Positions 21,961 through 31,133 of a DNA stretch of 64,000 bases are shown here, piece after piece (positions within the stretch are counted from its first letter, which is position 1; every line of letters begins with the position of its first letter). A program made the position numbers and the translations under genes. This stretch comes from Stachybotrys elegans. Taxonomy: Eukaryota > Ascomycota > Sordariomycetes > Hypocreales > Stachybotryaceae. The stretch lies in the NCBI GenBank assembly GCA_020746835.1, contig JAGPNK010000001.1, positions 5,270,001 through 5,334,000 on the forward strand, read 5' to 3'. The notes beneath the pieces are model-generated. The model did no database searches and had not been told where the DNA came from. It was given only the letters and a program-made list of their open reading frames with translations.

Positions 21961-23115
21961 TTAGGCAGAGCCGCACTCACCGCTGGGCTCGGCGGTGACA
22001 GTGACGGTGGTGGCGGACATGGTCACAGTAACTCGGGTCGTCACCTCACGGATCAGGGTGCTGAAGGTAGTGGGACGGGTCGCGGGAACCTGAGGGCCCA
22101 GGCTGGTGCGGATGGCCGTGGCCGTGGTCGTCGTGGGGGCGGGGGCGGGAGCGGAAGGCTGGGCAGAGGGCTCGACGGGGCTCTCATCTTGATCGTCCTC
22201 GCCCTCGTCTTGGTCATCCTCATCGTCAGCAGGGCACTCATCGTCATCCTCCTCCTCCTCGCCATCGTCGGCGGGGCACTCGTCATCCTCTTCCTCCTCC
22301 TCATCCTCGTCAGCGGGACACTCGTCATCCTCCTCCTCCTCATCCTCCTCGTCGTCGGCAGGGCACTCATCGTCTTCCTCCTCCTCTTCCTCCTCCTCCT
22401 CATCATCATCAGCGGGGCACTCATCATCCTCTTCAGGTTCCTCAACGGGCTCTTCAGCAGGGTCGCTGGGAGCAGGAGTGCTGCTGGGAACGGAGGGAGT
22501 ACCACTGGGGGTAGTAGGGGGGTTGCTGGGAGTGGCGGGAGGGTTGCCAGCGCCACCGCTGACAGTGAAGTCAACGCAAGACTCATAGGTCTGGTTGATA
22601 TCAGCCGCATCCCAGTACCATTGCAACACACAGTCGCCAGCCGTCGTGCACTCGCCCTCGAGGTCCTCGGGCAGGGTCACGCTGAAAGCCCTGTCACCAG
22701 GGTTGACACCGGCGTTGGACGCATAGTTTTCAAACTCAATGAGCGGCGATCCAATGATTGTGTTACTGCTAGTCTTGACGACAGACACGTTGGCTACACC
22801 AGTGTGGGGAGCAGCGATGTTAATCTCGAAGTCGATGGTTTGGCCCAGAGAGAAGCTTTGAACGTTGGCCGTGTTGTCGTCAAACTGGAAGCCCTTGCAG
22901 AGCCAGACGTTGCATGCTGCCTCATCCAGGTCACTGCCCACGACCTGCAGGATGCCCTGAACGTTGCCATTGATGTCGGACGACTGCTGGAAGAAGGGCT
23001 GTTGACCGCAAGCAGCCTGGTAGGCACTGCCAGGCTGGCGGGCAGCGGGAGAGCTGATGAACCCATGGGCAGCCACCATGGGCACAAGAGCAGCGAGGAC
23101 ACCACGGTTGTACAT
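21961..23115 (-). CDS. secreted LPMO-like protein with acidic DDECPAD repeats
   Basis: A single exon of 384 residues. A 16-residue signal peptide ends just before His17 (AHGFISSPAARQPG), so the mature protein would start with the N-terminal His of a copper histidine brace. A second candidate copper ligand is His104 in IAAPHTGVANVSVV. The domain at about 17-187 resembles chitin-binding type-4 / AA10-AA11-like lytic polysaccharide monooxygenases: six Cys, and WYWDAADINQTYESCVDF near its end. A Pro/Thr/Ser linker (190-220) leads to a highly acidic segment at 228-312 with five copies of DDECPAD separated by Glu runs. A Ser/Thr-rich C-terminus (TTRVTVTMSATTVTVTAEP) follows with no clear GPI signal. 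The likely role is oxidative attack on or binding to chitin or other wall polysaccharide. Copper activity is inferred, not shown; the acidic module is not a known carbohydrate-binding module. Confidence 0.8.
   Translation of the reverse strand: MYNRGVLAALVPMVAAHGFISSPAARQPGSAYQAACGQQPFFQQSSDINGNVQGILQVVGSDLDEAACNVWLCKGFQFDDNTANVQSFSLGQTIDFEINIAAPHTGVANVSVVKTSSNTIIGSPLIEFENYASNAGVNPGDRAFSVTLPEDLEGECTTAGDCVLQWYWDAADINQTYESCVDFTVSGGAGNPPATPSNPPTTPSGTPSVPSSTPAPSDPAEEPVEEPEEDDECPADDDEEEEEEEEEDDECPADDEEDEEEEDDECPADEDEEEEEDDECPADDGEEEEDDDECPADDEDDQDEGEDDQDESPVEPSAQPSAPAPAPTTTTATAIRTSLGPQVPATRPTTFSTLIREVTTRVTVTMSATTVTVTAEPSGECGSA
22186..22434 (-). repeat. coding tandem repeat: acidic cysteine units
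   Basis: An in-gene repeat encoding five DDECPAD units with poly-Glu/Asp spacers of variable length, at residues about 228-310 of the LPMO-like protein. On the plus strand it reads as a CTC/CTT/CATC-rich tract. Variable spacer length suggests slippage, while the Cys-Pro core is kept in every unit. Confidence 0.85.
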
Positions 23116-24679
23116 GTTGACGGGATGAAATATTCTTGCTCTTCAGGTTGGTGTATGGACGGGTTCGTCGAGACGCAGATTTGTTCAGAGAGTGTTGGGA
23201 TGGAGCTTTCAAAAGGGCTAAAGGGCTCGATCGCTAAGCAGGTTGTGGCCGTCAAGGCTGAAAAGAATGTGAAGGTAGTGGTTGAAAGAGAGTGGGTGTA
23301 CAAATGTACTATACAGGAAGAAAAAAGAACGACGGGGTCTGGTCCTTCGAGGTCCAAGGGAAAGCCTGAGAGAAGGTGAGGAGAAGAGAGAGGGAGACTC
23401 GAGAAGGGAAGCAGCATCGAGCTGATATATGGCGATGCAGCCCTCGGCGCACCTTGGCATCTCGGCCATCTTGGGGGCCTGGGTAAGGCTCTCCCATGGT
23501 TCTTCGACCGACTCCTCCACCCCTCTCATGTCGTTAACACCGTCCTGGCAGCCTCGTCTAGGCGCGGCGGTGGAACCTCGACATCCTCTGCCAATTTCTC
23601 CCCTATCCCCGGCCTGACAGGTGGGGGCTGCCCAGCTCCGAGCTCCTTCGGCCAGCTAACCGAGCCTCTAGGCGCGTAAGAGATATACGATGGGGTCATT
23701 TCAATCGGGCCAGAGGCAGAAGGTAACAACACAAGTCTGTCTGTCTTGTTTGCCTGGATGCTGGCTCGCATGGCTTGCATGGCTTTTGCTGTTGAAGATG
23801 CAAGCACACCATCCGAACCGTCGCCTGGCGGTCCTCCCGTTGACTCGTCGTGTCCGTACAACATCGGACGAAACCCATCCAAGGTCAGTGCAAGGCTCTA
23901 GGTTGATCTCCCGACCCAGTCCAGAGGGATCGGATGACGCGAGAAGGGGGAGCCAGAAAATCCAAGAGGCGGCTGTTTTGAAACAATAACCCCTCCTTTC
24001 CTCTCGTGTCCTGCGCGCTATCGAGTTGGTCGCCCATAGATTTCTTTCAAGCGCATCGTCGCAGGTTGGTGGGGCATGCCGAATCCCTTCGTCCTGTGTG
24101 ATCTCACTCGCCAAACAGACTGCATGTCCGTTAAACATTTTGCGCGCGGCCGTTTTCATGCTCTGTTTCGTTTAGTTCGGACGACAACATAATGATAACA
24201 TAATGGGCTTTGAAAGTGCAAGTTTGGATGATATCTTCAAGTAAGTACTCATAGTCGTTGGCCATTTATCCCGCAGGGGAGATGAAGAAGGTGTGCATCA
24301 TGCACGCCAAACGTTAAATACACTGATTGTTTAATTAAACTTCTGCCTCGCCTACATCACCTTAATCGTCCAGCTAGCGGCATGTGAAACAGAGGAACAA
24401 AACGAACATCCCATCATGCGTTGCGTTGTGCTCATTAATACAAAAATTGGCGCCTGGCCCATCACTGAGGGAGGAAGGGGGGGGGGCCTGTCTCGTGTCG
24501 CAGATATATAGACAGATGGATGGAGAACCATGGTTCTGGTGTGCGCGCCCGATGAAATTGGCTGTACTGTACCAAAGAACTGCCAGGCGGAGAAAATACC
24601 ATGCGACATTACCCCCCGTTCCTTCATCCCTTCTCACGTCTATTGGCGCGGTTTATTCCATCCCCTTTCTTCGTCTGAA
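23116..24679. other. intergenic region between LPMO-like and ATRR genes
   Basis: About 1.5 kb holding the 5' flank of the LPMO-like gene (with CT-rich promoter tracts on its strand at about 23380-23410) and the 3' flank of ATRR. Open frames of 60-150 codons on both strands show no domain. A poly-G run lies at about 24477-24487. Confidence 0.5.
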
Positions 24680-27600
24680 TTAGATCGGTTCATCCCGGGG
24701 CTCGATAAGCACCTCATTGACAGCGACGTGCTGCGGCTGGCACACGGCGTAGACGATGGAGTCGGCCACGTTCTCGGCGTCCAGGACCTTGGCCCCGGAC
24801 GGCTCGCCGTACTTCTTGATGGCCTCGGCGTCGGTCGACATGCCCAGCAGGTCCGTCGCCACGTTGCCAGGCTGCACCGACGTGACGCGCAGTCCGGTGC
24901 CGGCCGTCTCGACGCGCAGTGCCTGCAGCGTCGCCTCGACGAAGAACTTGGACGCCGAGTAGACGCCCAGCCCGGGGAACACCTTGCGGCCTGCGTCGGA
25001 CGATATGGCGACAATGTGGCCCGCGCCTCGGGATAGCATGCTTGGCACAGTGGAGGACAGGGCGTGCAGCAGGCCCTTGCAGTTGACGTCGACAGTCTGC
25101 TCCCACTGCTCTACGTTGACGTTGGCCATCATGGTAAAGTACATGACACCCGCGCAGCACACGAGGATGTCGATGGGTCCCAGCTGCTCGCTGGCTTCGC
25201 GCATGAGCGCCTCTACCTGAGTTCGGTCCGTGACATCCGTCTTCTGCACCAGGATCTTTCCGTTGCCCGAGATCTTGGCCTTGATGCCCTCCAACGCCTC
25301 AGTGCGACGAGCCGCCAGCGCGACATGCGCACCTTCTCTGGCCAAGGCCGCGGCCACAGCGGCACCAATACCTGACGAAGCACCGGTGACAACAGCGACC
25401 TTTCCGGCCAAGCGGCCCTTGGGTCGGATGGCCACGGCACCGCTCGTGTCTTGCCGGCGGGGCGGCTTGCTCAGCCAACCGCGCGCGTAGAAATGGCGAG
25501 TGTAAATCTCCAGCAAGGGGCAGTCAATGCTGGGTCTGTCGACGCCGTAGACGTCCAACGCGGCACGGGTAGCAGTGTCCTTGAGCGCAATGACAGACTT
25601 GAGAGCTTCCTGGGTGGGCATGCCACCACGTAGAATATCAATGGTGAAGCGTTCGTCGCCGCCGCTTTGGCAGCCTCGCTCTTCGGTCCACCTGGCCACC
25701 CACTCGTCCCATCCCAGCTTTTCCGTGGCATATCCAAGGTCCCGGAGACGGTCGAAGATAGTCTCTGCAGGTGTTGGGTTCGAATCGCCAAGGTGGTACA
25801 CACGCTGGTCTGTGTCGATGTGGTCCGCCAGTGTGGTGATGGCCTTGGAGACGAAGTCGACAGAGGTCATTTCAATTAGCCAGCCTTCGATATCGGGGCT
25901 GTAGCCCAGCGCAAGAGACTCAACAATCAGAGCATTGAGCAAGTCATACGGATTGGTGGCGCCAGTCAAGCTGTGTCCGCCGATTGTGCCAGGTCGGTAG
26001 ACCTTGACGGGGATGCCGCGTCGGCCAGCTTCTTCGACGAGCTTTTCAGCCACCCACTTGGTCTGGCCGTAGCCATCCAGCAGCTGGTCTGGGACCGCAT
26101 CGAAGTCGATCATGGTCTCCTCATCCCAACCTTCTGGGGATGGTGGCAGCACTCCATTGGTGGATATGTGGTGTACGGTTGCGCCGCCACGGCCTGCCAG
26201 GCGGAGGACTTCTCTGGTTCCGCCAATGTTGGCGTTTCTGAGAGAAGCATAGGGATATACCAGGTTCACATAGGCCGCTGAGTGGAAGATGACATCCACG
26301 CGGGAAGCCAACCTGTCGAACGCATCAGGAGATAGGCCAAAGCGGCTTCTAGCCAGGTTGGCCGGCAGAATCTCGATGCGATCGAGCACGGAATCGTCCC
26401 AGATCCCCAAGTCCACGAGATTCTTGCGGACACGGCTCATGCAGGTTGGGCGGCTCTCCTCGCAGGGCTCAGCAACACGAATCAAGCATATGACTTGAGC
26501 AGTGGAGTTCTCGAGGAGGGACTGAAGAAGGAATGCTCCCAGATAGCCTGTGGCGCCCGTGAGCAGAACTGTCTTGGCGTCGCTAAGTCGGCACATTTTG
26601 GCGCCAGTAGACTGGATGTCATCTGGCAAAAGGCTATCAGTGCGTAGGACAGCAGGAAGATCTGCCTGTACAGCCGCTGTGTGTCCGTCCCTGGCAGCCT
26701 TGACGGCCTCCAAGTGGCCCTCGAGCGTCGGCGTACCCGCCAAGGGGCCAAGTGGTACAGGGAAGCCAAAGACTTTTGTGAATTTGCTGGCCAGGGTGGC
26801 GAGAACGAGGGAGTGACCACCCAGGTCGAAAAAGTCGTGTTCGGGTGTGATGGCCTCGGGAGGGACGTTGAGGCATTGAGACCACAGCTTGATGATGGAG
26901 CTGATATTGATCTTGGTGTCCTGTTCCGTGTGGAAACCGTTGGTCAAGGCCTTGGGGGATCTGGGAGAGCGCGAGGGGGGCGGCGGCAGCGCCTTGGTGT
27001 CAATTTTCCCGGACACGCCGTGAGTCGGAAGCTCCTTGAGCTCAACCCATAAAGTCGGAACCATGTACTGTGCCAAATGCTCATGCAGGGCTCGCCGCAA
27101 GACAGGACTATACCCAGATTCGTCAATGACGGGAATCGTACGGCCCCTGATATCATCATCTCGCACGATATACGCAACCAACTGCCTCTCCAGACCGTCA
27201 CCGTGAGCGACGACGGTACAATCGCGCACAGCAATGTGCTTGACAATCGAAGTAGCGACAGCTCCCGGCTGGATAGTATAGCCTCTGGACTTGATCATAC
27301 CGCCGACACGGCCAGTGATTTCCAACAGGCCGGACGGCAGGATGCACGCCATATCTCCTGTCCGATACATGCGAGCTCCAGCCTTCTTCTCGAAAGGATC
27401 CATCTGGAATGCCTTGGCAGTCGTTTCCGGGAGGTTGAGATAACCTCTGGCTAGGAGTTCGCCACCAACAAACAGCTCACCGCTGACGCCAGGACCAACC
27501 CTGTTGCCAGCCTCATCAAGAATGTACGTGTGTTCTGGGTCAAGAGGCTGACCAACGGGGCACACGCTGGACTCATAATCGATAAATGTCTCGATATCTC

Positions 27601-28531
27601 CAACAGCCACCTCGTGGGTCTCACTGGCACTGTACACGTTGAAAAGACGAGCATTGGGTAGTGCCGACAAGGCGCGGCGGCAGAGGTCGGTTGTCACAAC
27701 CTCACCATTGAGCCAAAGGGTGCGCAGCTCGGGGACCTTGTCGCCAAGTTTGGGGTGACGAGAAAGAATCGTCGCTAGCAGTGTGGGTGTCATGAGCGTT
27801 TCAGTGACTTGGCGCGCAGCAAGCAAGTCGACGAGCGCAATAGGGTCATACGATGCAGTATCAGGGATAGCTACTACCGTTGCGCCCTTGAGCAGGGGAC
27901 GCAGCATCTCCCAGACGAAAAAGACATTGCAAGCCACGCGATCTCCAGGCTTCAGATCGCTGAGACCGAAGCGCAGATTATAGGAGCGCACGGCGGCTCT
28001 GTGAGGGTTGGCAATGCCCTTGGGCTGGCCAGTTGTTCCTGAGGAGTAAGAGACAAAGGCGAGTCGCTCCATGTCATCCTCAGCTGGCATAGAAGGTCTC
28101 GCAACAACAGGAGGTTCGCCGTGGCCTTGGTCTGCCTTGGCTGCCTCGTCAATGACTATAACGGGAACATCGCTCTTGATGAGGCCGACATGAGCACGCT
28201 GTGTGATGATGACGGTAGGCTTGGCATCCTCAATAACCTCACGGAGCAGGCCTGATGGATAAGCAAGCTCGAGGACGAGGAATGCGCCGCCAGCTCTTAG
28301 AGCAGCGAGGGAGGCAATCACGTAGTCGGCACTTCGTCCCATGAGAACTCCCACGAGCCGGTCGCGGCCAACGCCATGCTGGCGGAGACGATCGGCAAGT
28401 GCCCAGGTCTCGCTGTCGAGCTCGGCGTATGTAAAGGTTCTGTGCTCATCTTCCAGAGCCACTGCGTTGGGAGTCGCCTGAGCCTGCTTCTCAAAGAGAT
28501 AGGCGAGATCTTTGTGAATGTCGAGAGACAT
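24680..28531 (-). CDS. ATRR: NRPS-like A-T-R-R carboxylate reductase (glycine betaine reductase type)
   Basis: One exon, 1283 residues, no condensation domain. Order: adenylation domain (about 10-510) with core A3 YSSGTTGQPKG at 162-172 and A7-like YRTGD at 389-393; thiolation domain with the phosphopantetheine Ser574 in FDLGGHSL; thioester reductase R1 (from about 653) with VLLTGATGYLGAF and Tyr821/Lys825 in YGQTK; second reductase R2 (about 1042-1283), a classical SDR with VVTGASSGIG and Tyr1191/Lys1195 in YSASK. This exact layout and size match fungal ATRR, described from Aspergillus nidulans as reducing glycine betaine to choline in two NADPH steps after ATP activation. That assignment is from architecture; I did not verify the aromatic cage residues for the trimethylammonium group. 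It should be cytosolic and need a phosphopantetheinyl transferase. No pathway neighbours are adjacent. Confidence 0.85.
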   Translation of the reverse strand: MSLDIHKDLAYLFEKQAQATPNAVALEDEHRTFTYAELDSETWALADRLRQHGVGRDRLVGVLMGRSADYVIASLAALRAGGAFLVLELAYPSGLLREVIEDAKPTVIITQRAHVGLIKSDVPVIVIDEAAKADQGHGEPPVVARPSMPAEDDMERLAFVSYSSGTTGQPKGIANPHRAAVRSYNLRFGLSDLKPGDRVACNVFFVWEMLRPLLKGATVVAIPDTASYDPIALVDLLAARQVTETLMTPTLLATILSRHPKLGDKVPELRTLWLNGEVVTTDLCRRALSALPNARLFNVYSASETHEVAVGDIETFIDYESSVCPVGQPLDPEHTYILDEAGNRVGPGVSGELFVGGELLARGYLNLPETTAKAFQMDPFEKKAGARMYRTGDMACILPSGLLEITGRVGGMIKSRGYTIQPGAVATSIVKHIAVRDCTVVAHGDGLERQLVAYIVRDDDIRGRTIPVIDESGYSPVLRRALHEHLAQYMVPTLWVELKELPTHGVSGKIDTKALPPPPSRSPRSPKALTNGFHTEQDTKINISSIIKLWSQCLNVPPEAITPEHDFFDLGGHSLVLATLASKFTKVFGFPVPLGPLAGTPTLEGHLEAVKAARDGHTAAVQADLPAVLRTDSLLPDDIQSTGAKMCRLSDAKTVLLTGATGYLGAFLLQSLLENSTAQVICLIRVAEPCEESRPTCMSRVRKNLVDLGIWDDSVLDRIEILPANLARSRFGLSPDAFDRLASRVDVIFHSAAYVNLVYPYASLRNANIGGTREVLRLAGRGGATVHHISTNGVLPPSPEGWDEETMIDFDAVPDQLLDGYGQTKWVAEKLVEEAGRRGIPVKVYRPGTIGGHSLTGATNPYDLLNALIVESLALGYSPDIEGWLIEMTSVDFVSKAITTLADHIDTDQRVYHLGDSNPTPAETIFDRLRDLGYATEKLGWDEWVARWTEERGCQSGGDERFTIDILRGGMPTQEALKSVIALKDTATRAALDVYGVDRPSIDCPLLEIYTRHFYARGWLSKPPRRQDTSGAVAIRPKGRLAGKVAVVTGASSGIGAAVAAALAREGAHVALAARRTEALEGIKAKISGNGKILVQKTDVTDRTQVEALMREASEQLGPIDILVCCAGVMYFTMMANVNVEQWEQTVDVNCKGLLHALSSTVPSMLSRGAGHIVAISSDAGRKVFPGLGVYSASKFFVEATLQALRVETAGTGLRVTSVQPGNVATDLLGMSTDAEAIKKYGEPSGAKVLDAENVADSIVYAVCQPQHVAVNEVLIEPRDEPI

Positions 28532-29494
28532 GACACCCGATTAGAGTATAGGATGGCGGGAGAGAGTGAGATGCGAAAGCAATAGGAGGATCGGTTGTGC
28601 CAATGCCAGCTCTGCCGACAGCATAGAGGCTTGCCGTTTAGCCAAGAGTAGAGCAAAAGATTAGGTCGGGTCAGGTCAAGTCAACAAAGAGACAAGGGTG
28701 AGATAGGGGGCAGGCGTAGCGGTAAGCGGAGGGAGGTTCTGTTGGTATTACGGCTAACTACCCTGGAAAAGAGGTTCTCGGCACACGGAGCAGAAGGCAG
28801 AGAGAGAAGAGGAGAGGCATGAGAAGGGAAAGCACGGACATGGGCGAAGAGACGACGGGAGCTTGAGGGAGCTTTATATGAGATGCAATGGCAGGCAAGA
28901 GTCGGACTGGTCGAGGTGTAAGTGGGGAGTGGAGAGCGGCAACCAGCCCGATGGCGCATTGGGACGGGGATAGAGTGGACGGCGTGTGGGCTGTGTGGAT
29001 GGTGTGTGGCACCAAAAGCACACAAGCAGGACAGGGTTGCGCAGCGCTTCCAGCGAGGACCCGAGATTCTAACATCATGATCGCGATGATCCCTTGCCAG
29101 GCTGCGTCGGCGGCTTGTGGTTGGACGGGAAGGCTGCACAAGACTGGGAACCCGAGGGGAGCCAGAGGCGAACGAGGCGTCCTCGGGACATCGGGCGACG
29201 GCACATCGGACGAGAAGCATGTCCCCCACGCGGTTGAGTAAGGTGGCGCGGATGATTGGATACGGCGGCTGTGAGTTTCGTCCGTTTGTAAAGCTAGAAA
29301 CTTGATTCCTGGGTCTTGATGATGCGGACTTGTACGTTACCCCGCCTGGATCTGGGCACTGGCGGTGGCAAGATGGCGGGAGGGACGAGTTGAGAAAAGG
29401 ACGATGTCGTGTGCCTAGCTCTAGCTGACGGTTAGTAGTCAGTTGTCGATGCAATGTTACAGCGCATTCGCAAACGGAGCAAGAGTGGGCTCGA

Positions 29495-29547
29495 GTCGAC
29501 CAAGAACTTCTGTCGACGAACTTCTGTCGACCGACTTCTCTGTCGAC
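29495..29547. repeat. four GTCGAC palindromes with about 16-bp spacing
   Basis: GTCGAC hexamers occur at 29495, 29512, 29526 and 29542, separated by related AACTTCT/ACTTCT spacers. The array is about 960 bp upstream of the ATRR start codon. It may be a short tandem duplication or a cluster of protein-binding sites; nothing further can be read from it. Confidence 0.7.
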
Positions 29548-30944
29548 CAAGCTGGCCATTGACAGCCACGACAGACACCCCGCGCGGGGCAAACGAGTGA
29601 TATATGCCCTGGCAACAAACAAGATTGGACGGGGAGGCAGGCAGGACAGCCCTGGTAGGCATGCATCACCCATGGTTGGCACGGTTTGACACGGTGGCGG
29701 ATGACGGTAGTGGGAAAATCGTCCCAACAGTTTTTCACCCTCCACAAGCGATAGCGGAGTGCTGCCCGCACCTGCCCCGTGCCTCACGCCCGTGCGTGCC
29801 TGCCCGTACCTGCCTGGACCACAAAACCTTATCGGACCTTGCAGTTAATCCGGCCTCGTTCCTTGGCGCTGGCATGTGAAAGGCCATGAGCAAAGTCGGC
29901 TGCCGGCCGGCTTCGCAACGCGCATCCCCCCCCAACAAATAGAATGCGCAACAAGGTACGGATACGCACAATTCACCCAGGGGGAGAACTTTCTAGTCCC
30001 TCCTGCCTAGGCCGAATCAATCCCTCCCCCTTGCCGCCAGCTGCCCGTTGACAGGGCAAACCTGTGCCCTTTTCTGCGTCGTGGCGCCCTCTCATTTGCC
30101 CCTCCTCGCGATGCCTTCACCGGCTTTTGATAAGACACGCGGTCCCGGCCTTGCTCTGTGCTACCCCTGGATGCTCCCGCGGGTGCGTGATTGGTCTGCC
30201 CCGTGTCGAAGCTGAGCACGCAATTCGCGTCATGTGGTCGCCACCACGACTTTTGTTCTTGAAAGGGACTGAACCCTGAGAAGTGGAGGGTCCTTATCCT
30301 TTGGCTAGTGCGGCTCGAGCCTGGTTGCCATGGGGCGCAACCACTCTGCTGGTCGCGTGCCACTCTCTACCTATTCCTAGAATTCGCTTCCGGCTAGGGG
30401 CCTCTGGAGGCTTGTGCAACACGGCCATGAGTGTCGCACGGCACACGCGATAAGATGCCACATCAGGCGTAACGGACCTACCCCTCCAGGTCTCCCCGTC
30501 CAAATCAATGACCTACGGAAAATCCACATCAATTGGCGGGAGACATCGTCCTTTGAGACCCTACAAGTTGTGGGCACGTGTCCAGGCCCAGCACGTAATA
30601 TGTGGTGCAAACCCCTACGCATGCATGCTGGTGCAAGGCCGAGACTAAGCGAAGCGTCCTCGCTTCGACATGCTGGATGAAGTTTGGTAGGAGATTAATC
30701 TGCCGTTGCTTGTGTAAGGAGGATGGGACAAGCAATTGAGCGATTGTCGCCGATCTTGAGGGCCCAGATCCCGGCAAAGATTAGTCTGCGCATGGCTGCT
30801 GTTATTGTTTGGTACCGTCAAGCTACAGCCACCTTCTCTGTAATATTAAGAAATATTCGAAGCGCCATGTTCTCTCACGCAGCAAGCAGCAATATTTCAT
30901 GCCCATGAGTGAGCATGAGCATAAGCATGGCGCCCATGGTTGCA

Positions 30945-31115
30945 GGGTAAGCTTCCCCACAGAGGTCATTGTGAAGCTCTCATAACCCAGAGCCAAAGCA
31001 GCCGAGGTCTAGTAAAGGCAGCGTGCGAAAGATCATGGAGGTCTTGGGCGAGTTTTTGAGTAGACTATCGCGCAATTGATGTGGCATTGCTCCGTCTCTG
31101 TTGGATATTGGTTGA
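30945..31115. repeat. degenerate direct repeat, copy 1
   Basis: Shares an ordered series of similar blocks with copy 2 at about 32780-32965: GCTTCCyCAC, CCAGrGCyAAAGCA, TAGTAAA-GGCAGCGT, and CTGTTGGATrTTGGTTGA. Same orientation in both. I estimate similarity at roughly two thirds over the best parts; this was judged by eye, not computed. Confidence 0.55.
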
Positions 31116-31133
31116 TGGCTCAGGAATGCAGGT

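Larger units (their letters stand above)
28532..31133. other. 2.6-kb intergenic region
   Basis: It holds the ATRR promoter and then sequence without a supportable gene. A 368-codon open frame on the minus strand (28681-29787) has promoter-like Ser/Pro/Arg composition and no domain, and was not accepted. It includes the GTCGAC array (29495-29547) and, at its right end, the first copy of a degenerate repeat (about 30945-31115). Confidence 0.5.

Noticed and set aside
22189..23379. 396-codon plus-strand frame rich in Leu/Ile/Val opposite the LPMO-like gene
   Set aside because: It is the antisense of the acidic repeat: GAG/GAC runs read backwards give Leu/Val/Ile runs. It mimics a membrane protein but has no other support.
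25760..25790. tRNA B-box-like GGTTCGAATCGCC
   Set aside because: It lies inside the ATRR coding sequence, and I see no A box or acceptor stem around it.
24680..28531. Peptide-making NRPS with a biosynthetic cluster
   Set aside because: There is no condensation domain, only one module, and no tailoring, transporter or regulator genes adjacent.
28681..29787. 368-codon open frame on the minus strand upstream of ATRR
   Set aside because: No domain, Ser/Pro/Arg/His-rich composition as in GC-rich promoter DNA, and it overlaps the GTCGAC array and the ATRR 5' region.
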